NCBI GenBank assembly: GCA_902767195.1
Contig: CACXGS010000348.1
Location: forward strand, 1 to 7,940
Source of the DNA: an uncultured Lachnospiraceae bacterium
GTDB taxonomy: Bacteria; Bacillota_A; Clostridia; Lachnospirales; Lachnospiraceae
DNA: 7,940 nucleotides
Direction of reading: 5' to 3'
Positions 1 to 5,951 of the stretch are shown here, one piece after another; the stretch's first letter is position 1; each line of letters begins with the position of its first letter. The notes under the pieces were generated by a model. The model worked only from the letters and a program-made list of their open reading frames with translations. It ran no database searches and had not been told where the DNA came from. The position numbers were made by a program, and so were the translations under genes.

Positions 1-848
1 GGATTAAGGAGATCGCCATCCTGGAAGATGATAATGGCTGCTATGCCTTCCATTATAACATGGGGGATGATAAGGCAATCGACCGGATGCAGATGGCATG
101 CGATGATGAGCTTTACAGTATCGCCAGTCATATCATAGAAAAGGGGAAAGAAGAGAGCAGGAAGAGAAAGACCTATGATGACTATAAGACCCGCCTTGAT
201 GTTCTGGTTCGTGTTCGTCTGCAGAACGGGTCTTTAAGGACCCGTCGGCTCAGAGTAAATGCGGATGATGTCAGGGAGGATTTCAGGAAGCTCCTCAACC
301 GCAGAGACTTTGCCGGGCCCCTCTATCTTGTAACCTCAAATCAGGATAATACCATAAAGGAAATATCTTTTTCCGGTATCGGCGGTGACAAAAGGCTGGC
401 AAAGCGAAAGGATCCGAGATTTTCTGAATTAATGGATGCGGTAAAGAAAGATATGGACCAGGATCTGGGTGATATCATGGCATCAGAGCTTCCGGTAGGG
501 ATTCTCAATTTTGAGTATCAGCAGGAGAAATCTCATTATAGCTGGTCCGGAGCGGAGGATCTTTCTGACCAGGAGATTCTGATTTATCCTTCCTACAGGA
601 ATACGGTAGCCTGTCTTGAAAAATGGGGATATCCCTGCTTAAGCGGACCAAGAGAAAAAGATATGCAGGATATGCAAAATATCAGTGGACATTCCGGCAG
701 ACTTCTGTATAATGATTATGATACCCCCTGGTTGGAAGACAGGAAATCCGGCAATGATCTAAAGGTCTATATCAAGCCGGACTGTCGGGCAGATTATGGA
801 AACAGAGAATATGTTCTCTGTGTTCTGATCAAAGACCGGGCGGATTAA
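1..848 (+). CDS. C-terminal part of a protein cut by the window edge; possible soluble tail (DUF6449-like) of an ABC-2 permease
   Basis: The frame is open from the first base: the first full codon is at 3, and 19 codons precede the first ATG at 60. That stretch (IKEIAILEDDNGCYAFHYN) reads as normal protein with no ribosome site before the ATG, so the gene very likely starts left of the window. The visible 281 residues are charged, soluble-looking and have no membrane segment. Two stretches resemble, from memory, the DUF6449 tail found on Lachnospiraceae ABC-type permeases: a strand-rich part around VRVRLQNGSLRTRRLRV, and a later IYPSYRNTVACLEKWGY. If so, the missing upstream part would hold the transmembrane helices, and an ATPase gene may lie further left. 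That assignment is a family-resemblance inference and could be wrong. The stop codon is 33 bases before the GH32 start, with no terminator between, so the two genes are probably co-transcribed. Confidence 0.6.
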   Translation, partial: IKEIAILEDDNGCYAFHYNMGDDKAIDRMQMACDDELYSIASHIIEKGKEESRKRKTYDDYKTRLDVLVRVRLQNGSLRTRRLRVNADDVREDFRKLLNRRDFAGPLYLVTSNQDNTIKEISFSGIGGDKRLAKRKDPRFSELMDAVKKDMDQDLGDIMASELPVGILNFEYQQEKSHYSWSGAEDLSDQEILIYPSYRNTVACLEKWGYPCLSGPREKDMQDMQNISGHSGRLLYNDYDTPWLEDRKSGNDLKVYIKPDCRADYGNREYVLCVLIKDRAD

Positions 849-881
849 ATATTTACATATTTATTCAGGAAGGAAATACCC

Positions 882-2471
882 ATGAATAAGACCGATTACA
901 GGCCAGTATATCATGCAACCATTCCACAAGCATGGTCCAACGATCCCAACGGATTGATCTGGCATGAAGGAAAAGCTCATTTATTTTGTCAGTACTATCC
1001 CCATAAAGCCCAGTGGGGGCCCATGCACTGGGGACATTTTGTCTCGGAAGACCTGATTCACTGGGACTTTCTGGGAGCATCCCTGGCTCCTGATGAGAAT
1101 TACGAGACCATCTGCGGATGCTGCTCCGGGAGTTCCATGGTTATCGACGGCAAGCTCTGGCTAATGTATACCGCAGCCCAGCCGGAACTGCAGCGTCAGT
1201 GTCTGGCCTGGTCAGAGGACGGCATTCATTTTAACAAGCTGGAGGAGAATCCGGTTCTGACATCCGATATGCTTAAGGATATCATTTCACCCAGAGATTT
1301 CCGGGATCCCAAGCTTTTTGAGAAGGATGGCTGGTATTACTGTCTGGCAGGGATTCGTGTGATCGATCCCGAAACCTACGACGAGAGAATGAGGGCCATG
1401 CCCTCCTATCAGTCGGTGGAAGAGACGATCTTTTATCGGGATGTACGCAATCTGAATCCGTCAAGAGGCTTAATCCCGGACGATAATCCCTCCGTCATGG
1501 CTGTGCTTGGAGGAGATGAGGGTGCCATCGGAGTAGGTAACCTGACCCTCTTCCGGACAAAAGACCTGAAGAACTGGGAGTTCTGCGGTGTCCTTCTCCA
1601 CCCTCAGGAAGAACTGGATGATGCCTTCTTTAATCTGAAAGGTGTCTATGAGTGTCCGGATTATTTTGAGAGCAACGGAAAGGAGATCCTCCTTGCCAGC
1701 CCTCAGAATCTGCCCCAGATGGGGAACCGTTTCCAGAATCTTCACTCAGTCATCTATATGACAGGTACCCTGAATCTGGAAGACGGACATTTCCATATTG
1801 ATGAGATTGAAGATCTGGACAGCGGGTTTGATATCTATGCCTGCCAGACTTTTGGGCATCCCGACGGCCGTCGGATCATGATTGCCTGGAAAGAAATGTG
1901 GGATCGTTCCTATCCCACGGAAGAAGACAACTGGGTAGGTTCTTACACTCTCCCCAGAGAGCTGGTCTACAAAGACGGCAGACTCTATCAGATTCCCATC
2001 AGGGAGATTGAAGGCTGCCGCACGAATAAACGAGAGATTACTGATCTGACGATAACCGGCGGAACATGCCATCCGGAAGGCTTTTCCGGAAATGTGGCGG
2101 AACTGGAAGTCACCTTTGACATGAAAGAAGCCGCCATGGCCGGCCTTAAGCTTTTTAAAGGCACCGAACACGAGACAGTGGTCTACTATCATCGAAAGAA
2201 AGAGGCGGTCTATTTTGACCGGACCTTCTCCGGAATCCCCTTAACGGGAAGGGAACCGGAGGTTAATATCCGCGCCTGTCAGGTAGGAGATCTGGACCGG
2301 ATCACTTTCCGGATTTTCCTGGACAGGAGCTCTGTGGAAGTCTTTATCAATGGGGGACGCTACGTAATGACCGGCAATGTCTATCCCGACCCGGAAGACC
2401 TTGATATCGAGTTCTTCAGCGCCGGGGAAGTGGTTATTACCCATGCTGTCCTCTATGATATAGAAGTATAA
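882..2471 (+). CDS. Glycoside hydrolase family 32, intracellular beta-fructosidase (sucrose or sucrose-6-phosphate hydrolase type)
   Basis: This 529-residue enzyme should cleave beta-fructosides such as sucrose, sucrose 6-phosphate or short fructans. All three GH32 signatures are present: WSNDPNG with nucleophile Asp21 (Ser replaces the usual Met), FRDPK with transition-state Asp142, and YECPDYF with acid/base Glu257. The five-bladed propeller spans about residues 8-350. The C-terminal beta-sandwich follows, with the family motif FLDRSSVEVFINGG near residues 484-497. There is no signal peptide, so it should act in the cytoplasm after sugar uptake. The spacing between Asp142 and Glu257 is about 115 residues, against roughly 50 in well-studied family members, which points to an inserted segment at about residues 158-217. 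The start is supported by AGGAAGGA at 867-874, seven bases ahead. No sugar transporter or fructokinase is visible nearby, so the exact substrate (phosphorylated or not) cannot be told. Confidence 0.93.
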   Translation: MNKTDYRPVYHATIPQAWSNDPNGLIWHEGKAHLFCQYYPHKAQWGPMHWGHFVSEDLIHWDFLGASLAPDENYETICGCCSGSSMVIDGKLWLMYTAAQPELQRQCLAWSEDGIHFNKLEENPVLTSDMLKDIISPRDFRDPKLFEKDGWYYCLAGIRVIDPETYDERMRAMPSYQSVEETIFYRDVRNLNPSRGLIPDDNPSVMAVLGGDEGAIGVGNLTLFRTKDLKNWEFCGVLLHPQEELDDAFFNLKGVYECPDYFESNGKEILLASPQNLPQMGNRFQNLHSVIYMTGTLNLEDGHFHIDEIEDLDSGFDIYACQTFGHPDGRRIMIAWKEMWDRSYPTEEDNWVGSYTLPRELVYKDGRLYQIPIREIEGCRTNKREITDLTITGGTCHPEGFSGNVAELEVTFDMKEAAMAGLKLFKGTEHETVVYYHRKKEAVYFDRTFSGIPLTGREPEVNIRACQVGDLDRITFRIFLDRSSVEVFINGGRYVMTGNVYPDPEDLDIEFFSAGEVVITHAVLYDIEV

Positions 2472-2493
2472 TAGAAATGGCTGAAAGCCAGAA

Positions 2494-2498
2494 AGGAG
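2494..2498 (+). promoter_or_regulatory. Ribosome binding site that sets the superoxide dismutase start
   Basis: AGGAG sits eight bases before the ATG at 2507. The in-frame ATG at 2477, ten codons earlier, lies five bases after the GH32 stop and has no comparable site. The ten extra residues it would add (MAESQKGDLN) are not part of the superoxide dismutase fold. Confidence 0.8.
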
Positions 2499-2506
2499 AT
2501 CTAAAT

Positions 2507-3121
2507 ATGTTTGTACAGTATCCGTTACCTTATGCCCACGATGCTCTGGAGCCCGTGATTGACACTCTTACCATGGAGACCCATCACGGTAAGCATCACG
2601 CTACCTACACAGCAACATTGAACACCTTAGCAGAGAAGGCAGGCGTTCAGAATATGGAGATCACAGACCTCCTGGCCAACCTTGACAAGATTGAAGATCC
2701 CGCCCTTCGGACCGCGATCCGCAATAACGGAGGTGGCTACTACAATCATAATCTCTATTTCTCCACCATTTCACCGGACGGCAGCAGAGAGCCCAAAGGG
2801 GAGCTGGGAGAGAAGATCGCAGCGACCTTCGGAAGCTTCGAGGAGTTTAAGGAGAAGATCTCAGCTCTGGCAGTCGGTCAGTTCGGATCCGGCTGGGCAT
2901 GGCTTTCCGTGACACCGGAGGGAGAACTGGTTCTGTCCTCCAGTGCCAATCAGGATAACCCCATCAGCCTTGGAACCGGCAACACTCCCATCTTCACCAT
3001 CGATGTCTGGGAGCATGCCTACTATCTCAAGTACAGGAATCTTCGTCCGGCTTATGTGAAAGCCCTCTTTGATGTAGTGAACTGGGATGCGGTAGAAGAG
3101 AATTATCAGAACTGCAAATAA
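2507..3121 (+). CDS. sodA: Superoxide dismutase, Fe/Mn family
   Basis: This 204-residue cytoplasmic enzyme converts superoxide to hydrogen peroxide and oxygen. The four metal ligands are in place: His26 (in ETHHGKHH), His81 (in YYNHNLYF), Asp166 and His170 (in DVWEHAYY). Tyr34, the gateway residue, is also present. The N-terminal helical hairpin covers about residues 1-90 and the alpha/beta domain the rest. Gly77 together with Gln149 in the ANQDNP motif is the arrangement usual for manganese or cambialistic enzymes rather than iron-only ones. The metal is still inferred. An oddity is Phe85 where most relatives have Trp (HNLYF instead of HSLFW). The start at 2507 is chosen over 2477 on the ribosome site and family alignment. 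The gene follows GH32 by 35 bases without a terminator and ends just before a strong one, so it is probably the last gene of that transcript. Confidence 0.95.
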   Translation: MFVQYPLPYAHDALEPVIDTLTMETHHGKHHATYTATLNTLAEKAGVQNMEITDLLANLDKIEDPALRTAIRNNGGGYYNHNLYFSTISPDGSREPKGELGEKIAATFGSFEEFKEKISALAVGQFGSGWAWLSVTPEGELVLSSSANQDNPISLGTGNTPIFTIDVWEHAYYLKYRNLRPAYVKALFDVVNWDAVEENYQNCK

Positions 3122-3134
3122 TAAAGAATAAATG

Positions 3135-3171
3135 CCGGGCATCTGAAATATCCCAGGTGCCCGGTGTTTTT
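3135..3171 (+). terminator. Rho-independent terminator after superoxide dismutase
   Basis: An 11-base-pair stem forms between CCGGGCATCTG (3135-3145) and CAGGTGCCCGG (3154-3164), with one T-G wobble and an eight-base loop, followed by the T-rich tract TGTTTTT (3165-3171). It begins 13 bases after the stop codon and closes the GH32-superoxide dismutase transcript. Confidence 0.9.
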
Positions 3172-3221
3172 GTCTGAGGGAATACTGTATTATCCCATGA
3201 TTGATGCATCTAATCTCCAAT

Positions 3222-3249
3222 GTGCCAGATCTTTTCATGGTACTATAAG
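3222..3249 (+). promoter_or_regulatory. Weak candidate promoter for the HExxH protein gene
   Basis: GTGCCA (3222-3227, four of six matches to the -35 consensus) and TATAAG (3244-3249, five of six to the -10) are 16 bases apart. They lie downstream of the preceding terminator and about 50 bases before the ATG at 3301, so a promoter is expected here. The -35 match is poor. A small inverted repeat GAATC-att-GATTC (3267-3279) lies in the predicted leader. Confidence 0.35.
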
Positions 3250-3300
3250 CCTGTAAAAATGTCATGGAATCATTGATTCAGCAGATGGAGGGTACATGGT

Positions 3301-4251
3301 ATGAATCTGTCAGAAATCAATAGGAAATGGGTATTATATAAAGCCAGAGAAGGCATAGATTGTAATATACAGATCGACAAGGTCATTATGGATGCGCCGG
3401 AAGGAGTAGAGGCATCTTTTGATATGCAGGAGCTCCAGGAAGGAGTGCGTATTCTGCATGTCACCTTCAGGATGGAAGGCTATCACCCTGAATATGTGGA
3501 CTTCCTTTTAAGCCATGAATTTACCCACCTGGCGGATTTTATCACCTGTCCTTATCAGGAAGAGAGCAAAAGATATCTCTACATGAATGCCTACTCGGAG
3601 TTTCATGCCTGCCGCCTGTCTCTTCTTCGACTCCTGGAGAATAATATTGAGACATCCGGCTTCCTGAGGCAGCAGGGATCGGTAGAAAGCCTTCCTGCAT
3701 CCATGATGAACAAAGAGCTTGTTCCCCAGCCCTACAAAGATGGGACTCTTGTCCAGCTTCTTAACGGGATCTATCAGAAGACGGCGATCTTCTTTGAGAA
3801 GTTCCGATCTCTCAGCGTGCCGCAGCTCTTCCAGTATTGTTTTAAGCATATTATGTATATGTTTGGTTATCTTTCCCTTTTCCAGGGAGCCGAGGAGATG
3901 ATCGGACGGCTCTGTGATGATCTGGGGCTGGTTCAGTCAGATTACCTGAGTCTTTACCGGGCTCTGCTGGCTGAGGATATGGAGGCTATTCTTAAAGAAG
4001 CCGAAAAAATATATGATGAGGCTTTCCTTCCTTTTGTCAAGGCTTTTGCAAAGGATTCCGACCAGTCTGATGCCGTGGGCAAACCCGGAGATTATTGGGA
4101 GATCATCGGCGGAGAGACCGGAGGCTGGAACTGGGGCGGACGATCCCGGGCCAATGTGGGAGTCCGGCAGAAGTTCAAAGGCTACCGCCGGGGCCGGGGC
4201 AACAAACCGGTAGAATCCGTAGAAGAATTGAAAAGAGAACTGGGACTCTAA
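3301..4251 (+). CDS. Uncharacterised protein with zinc-metallopeptidase-like HExxH motif and Gly/Arg-rich C-terminal tail
   Basis: I do not recognise this 316-residue protein. Residues 66-80 contain HEFTH (His72, Glu73, His76), preceded by a hydrophobic stretch (VDFLLS). A further SEFHA motif supplies Glu100, 24 residues after His76. HExxH plus a downstream Glu at this distance is the pattern of gluzincin-type zinc peptidases, so a zinc site is plausible but protease activity is unproven. The middle (about 100-265) looks mostly helical, with a hydrophobic stretch (HIMYMFGYLSLF) that is too short and interrupted to call a membrane segment. From residue 270 the composition changes to Gly, Arg and Trp (GGWNWGGRSR, YRRGRGN), a basic flexible tail that might bind nucleic acid or membrane. 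There is no signal peptide. GGAGGG at 3287-3292 lies eight bases before the ATG. It is probably transcribed alone, between a terminator and a convergent gene. Its stop overlaps that of the neighbour. Confidence 0.8.
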   Translation: MNLSEINRKWVLYKAREGIDCNIQIDKVIMDAPEGVEASFDMQELQEGVRILHVTFRMEGYHPEYVDFLLSHEFTHLADFITCPYQEESKRYLYMNAYSEFHACRLSLLRLLENNIETSGFLRQQGSVESLPASMMNKELVPQPYKDGTLVQLLNGIYQKTAIFFEKFRSLSVPQLFQYCFKHIMYMFGYLSLFQGAEEMIGRLCDDLGLVQSDYLSLYRALLAEDMEAILKEAEKIYDEAFLPFVKAFAKDSDQSDAVGKPGDYWEIIGGETGGWNWGGRSRANVGVRQKFKGYRRGRGNKPVESVEELKRELGL

Positions 4252-5123
4252 CATTGAATCACATTCCCGGTATTATTAAAGATAAACTTCTCCCCGAAGG
4301 CTTCCTGAAGCGCGGGGAGATTTTCTTCGCCCGTGCAGTGGGAGACCGCCAGGAAATCAAGGTCCATATCCCGGAAAGCCTCGATGGTCTTTGCCAGCCG
4401 GTCCTTGTCGGAATCAATCAGATGGGTTCCCCCGATGATTCCGCAGATCCTTTTGCCGGTCCGTTCACGGATTGTGCTTACGATATTCATAATGCCGGGA
4501 TGGGAACAGCCGGCGATCAGCACCAGCCCATGGTCAGTATCCAATGTGACCACCGTCTCCTCCGGGAAGGTATCCGGATGAAAGATCATAGAGTCCATAC
4601 AACGCCCTCCGAAACAGGGAGCCGGCTCCTCCTCCTGCCAGACAAAAGTATCATTGAGCGGTTCCCAGTCATGAACCCGGGAGAAATTCCGGTGAAAGGT
4701 AACACCCGGAAAAGGAGAGAAGCAATCCTCGGAGATTTCATGGATCCCTACTCCCAGATCCTTCAGAGTCCTCTTGTCAAAACGGATTCCGATATAGCGT
4801 ACCCTCCCGTCTTTTTTTGTCAGATAACTCTTCTTGAAAAATCCCTTACCTACGTACAGATTCTTAGGCGCCCCCTTCTCTCTGATCAGGCGGAGAAATC
4901 CCCCCGCGTGGTCGTAATGGGCATGGGAGAGGAGAATAGCGTCAAGATTATCAAGACTCACATCCAGTTTCTCTGCATTATCATAAAAAGCACCGCTGTC
5001 TCCGGTATCCATCAGAAGCCGGATTCCATTTCCCTCGATGAGCATGGAGAGACCGTGTTCACAGCTCAGTTTCTTTTCATGATCTATGTTATTTTCAATC
5101 AGCGTTGTAATAGTCCAGGTCAT
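4248..5123 (-). CDS. MBL-fold metallo-hydrolase, COG1237 type (dihydropterin/ribofuranosylaminobenzene phosphate synthase-like)
   Basis: This 291-residue cytoplasmic protein has the full metallo-beta-lactamase metal site: HAHYDH at 67-72 in a SHAHYDHAGG context, His208 in GCSHPG, and His262 in SHCTG. A GGTHL motif carries His234. The opening TTLIENN, then SCEHGLSMLIE and LLMDTG, is typical of the group annotated as 7,8-dihydropterin-6-yl-methyl-4-(beta-D-ribofuranosyl)aminobenzene 5'-phosphate synthase. That name comes from an archaeal pathway for methanopterin, which a Firmicute would not be expected to make, so the true substrate is unknown. AGGAGG (plus-strand 5129-5134) lies five bases before the ATG, and a good promoter sits just upstream. 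The gene is divergent from the flavodoxin-fold oxidoreductase and convergent with the HExxH gene, and its stop (TAG, plus-strand 4248-4250) overlaps that gene's stop. Confidence 0.9.
   Translation of the reverse strand: MTWTITTLIENNIDHEKKLSCEHGLSMLIEGNGIRLLMDTGDSGAFYDNAEKLDVSLDNLDAILLSHAHYDHAGGFLRLIREKGAPKNLYVGKGFFKKSYLTKKDGRVRYIGIRFDKRTLKDLGVGIHEISEDCFSPFPGVTFHRNFSRVHDWEPLNDTFVWQEEEPAPCFGGRCMDSMIFHPDTFPEETVVTLDTDHGLVLIAGCSHPGIMNIVSTIRERTGKRICGIIGGTHLIDSDKDRLAKTIEAFRDMDLDFLAVSHCTGEENLPALQEAFGEKFIFNNTGNVIQC
4289..4324 (+). terminator. Candidate rho-independent terminator for the HExxH gene, inside the convergent gene's coding end
   Basis: TCTCCCCG (4289-4296) pairs with CGGGGAGA (4313-4320), enclosing a small inner stem GCTT/AAGC (4300-4303 with 4308-4311), and TTTT follows at 4321-4324. 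It starts 38 bases after the plus-strand stop codon. Read on the minus strand the hairpin lacks a T-tract, so it would act only on plus-strand transcripts. The same bases encode about residues 268-278 of the minus-strand hydrolase, so the pairing could be coincidental codon use. Confidence 0.5.
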
Positions 5124-5155
5124 AGTATCCTCCTTGATTCGTATTCTTTTTTTTC

Positions 5156-5184
5156 ATTATAATCAAACAGCAGCCCGCGGGCAA
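5156..5184 (-). promoter_or_regulatory. Promoter of the MBL-fold hydrolase gene
   Basis: Read on the minus strand, TTGCCC (5179-5184, four of six) and a perfect TATAAT (5156-5161) are separated by exactly 17 bases. The ATG lies about 33 bases beyond the -10, which leaves a short leader holding the AGGAGG site. Confidence 0.7.
5173..5182. promoter_or_regulatory. GC-rich perfect palindrome overlapping the minus-strand -35 box
   Basis: GCCCGCGGGC is a 10-base perfect palindrome standing out in an otherwise A/T-rich intergenic region. It covers four of the six bases of the minus-strand -35 element (5179-5182). That is where a repressor would block polymerase, but no regulator is identified, so operator function is an inference. 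Confidence 0.3.
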
Positions 5185-5243
5185 CATATACTATCCCAAA
5201 CGAAGGATTGTAAACAAAGTGAAAAAGAATCCCAACATTTCTT

Positions 5244-5271
5244 TTGACAGAAAATGATATAATTGTAATAT
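5244..5271 (+). promoter_or_regulatory. Promoter of the flavodoxin-fold oxidoreductase gene
   Basis: A perfect TTGACA (5244-5249) is followed after 16 bases by TAATAT (5266-5271, four of six). Transcription would start near 5278, giving a leader of about 23 bases with AGGAGGG before the ATG at 5301. A perfect TATAAT at 5258-5263 is only eight bases from the -35, too close to pair with it. Confidence 0.6.
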
Positions 5272-5286
5272 CTAACATTTCGGATC

Positions 5287-5292
5287 AGGAGG
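5287..5292 (+). promoter_or_regulatory. Ribosome binding site that sets the oxidoreductase start at 5301
   Basis: AGGAGG lies eight bases before the ATG at 5301. The open frame continues upstream to a TTG at 5244, but that TTG belongs to the promoter's TTGACA box and has no ribosome site. The conserved beta-strand MIVYINSC begins at 5301. Confidence 0.85.
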
Positions 5293-5300
5293 GTGATAAG

Positions 5301-5867
5301 ATGATTGTATATATAAACAGCTGTGTAAGACATTCTTCAAGGACCGCCCGCTTGGCCAGGGCTCTTCTGAAGAATTTGAAGGATGACGTTGTAGAGTTGA
5401 AGCTGGAAGATGAGCATTTGTTCCCTCTTAGTGAGGAGACCGTGGATTTCCGCAATCACTGTATCGAAGAAGGAAGGATGAACGACCCGGTATTTTTCTT
5501 TGCCAAGCAGTTTGCGGCGGCGGATACCATTGTCATCTCGGCTCCTTTCTGGGACTATTCTTTCCCGGCTTTGCTGAAGATATATATTGAGAATATCTGC
5601 GTTCCGGGTATCACTTTTGAGTACAATGAGCAGGGAATTCCCACCGGATGCTGCAAGGCAGGGAAGCTGTATTTTGTCACCACTTCCGGAGGACCCCACT
5701 TTCCCGAGTACGGTTATAACTATGTGAAAGCCCTTGCTCAGATGCAGTTCGGCATTCCGGAGACTGAGCTTATCTGCGCAGAGAATCTGGATCTGGTCGA
5801 TGTTGATCCGGATCAGATCATGGAGGATGCTATCCGAAGTCTGGAGGACAGATTTAAACAGGAGTAA
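5301..5867 (+). CDS. Flavodoxin-fold NAD(P)H-dependent oxidoreductase (azoreductase/quinone reductase-like)
   Basis: This 188-residue cytoplasmic protein has the flavodoxin_2/NADPH-dependent FMN reductase fold. The first strand MIVYINSCVR is followed by RHSSRTARLA (about residues 10-19), the loop that usually grips the FMN phosphate. ADTIVISAPFWDYSFPALLKIYIE (about 75-98) matches the azoreductase-family segment in which a Pro-rich turn contacts the flavin. VPGITFEY and TTSGGPHF follow, the latter being the second flavin loop. It probably transfers electrons from NAD(P)H through FMN to quinones, azo or nitro compounds. The natural acceptor is unknown, and the length fits the short members of the family. 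It is divergent from the MBL-fold gene. The cyclophilin gene follows by 84 bases with no clear terminator, so read-through into it is possible. Confidence 0.88.
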   Translation: MIVYINSCVRHSSRTARLARALLKNLKDDVVELKLEDEHLFPLSEETVDFRNHCIEEGRMNDPVFFFAKQFAAADTIVISAPFWDYSFPALLKIYIENICVPGITFEYNEQGIPTGCCKAGKLYFVTTSGGPHFPEYGYNYVKALAQMQFGIPETELICAENLDLVDVDPDQIMEDAIRSLEDRFKQE

Positions 5868-5873
5868 ATGAGA

Positions 5874-5894
5874 CGGAATCGTCAGAAGATTCCG
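5874..5894 (+). other. Small hairpin in the gap before the cyclophilin gene
   Basis: CGGAATC (5874-5880) and GATTCCG (5888-5894) form a perfect 7-base-pair stem with a seven-base loop just after the oxidoreductase stop. No T-tract follows, so it is not a standard terminator. It might stabilise the 3' end of the upstream message or weaken read-through. No promoter of usual form is visible between 5868 and 5951. Confidence 0.35.
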
Positions 5895-5951
5895 GGCAAA
5901 TGGAGATTAATCAGTAAGCAGATGATTTAAGAGAAACAGGAGGATTGAAAA

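Noticed and set aside
1746..2192. Minus-strand open frame of 148 codons inside the GH32 gene
   Set aside because: It lies antisense to a clear enzyme domain, with no ribosome site and no plausible protein features.
2861..3265. Minus-strand open frame across the superoxide dismutase end and terminator
   Set aside because: It runs through a strong hairpin terminator and conserved coding sequence, and its translation resembles no protein family I know.
4095..5162. A 355-codon plus-strand open frame opposite the MBL-fold gene
   Set aside because: It is a shadow of the minus-strand hydrolase, which has all metal-binding motifs, a promoter and a ribosome site. The plus-strand translation has no recognisable domain and also overlaps the end of the HExxH gene.
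5258..5263. Perfect TATAAT as -10 for the oxidoreductase
   Set aside because: It is only eight bases from TTGACA, too close to work with that -35, and no other -35 is visible 17 bases upstream. It may still contribute to local melting.
5874..5894. Hairpin as a terminator between the oxidoreductase and cyclophilin genes
   Set aside because: The seven-pair stem is not followed by a T-tract, so it is listed only as a hairpin.
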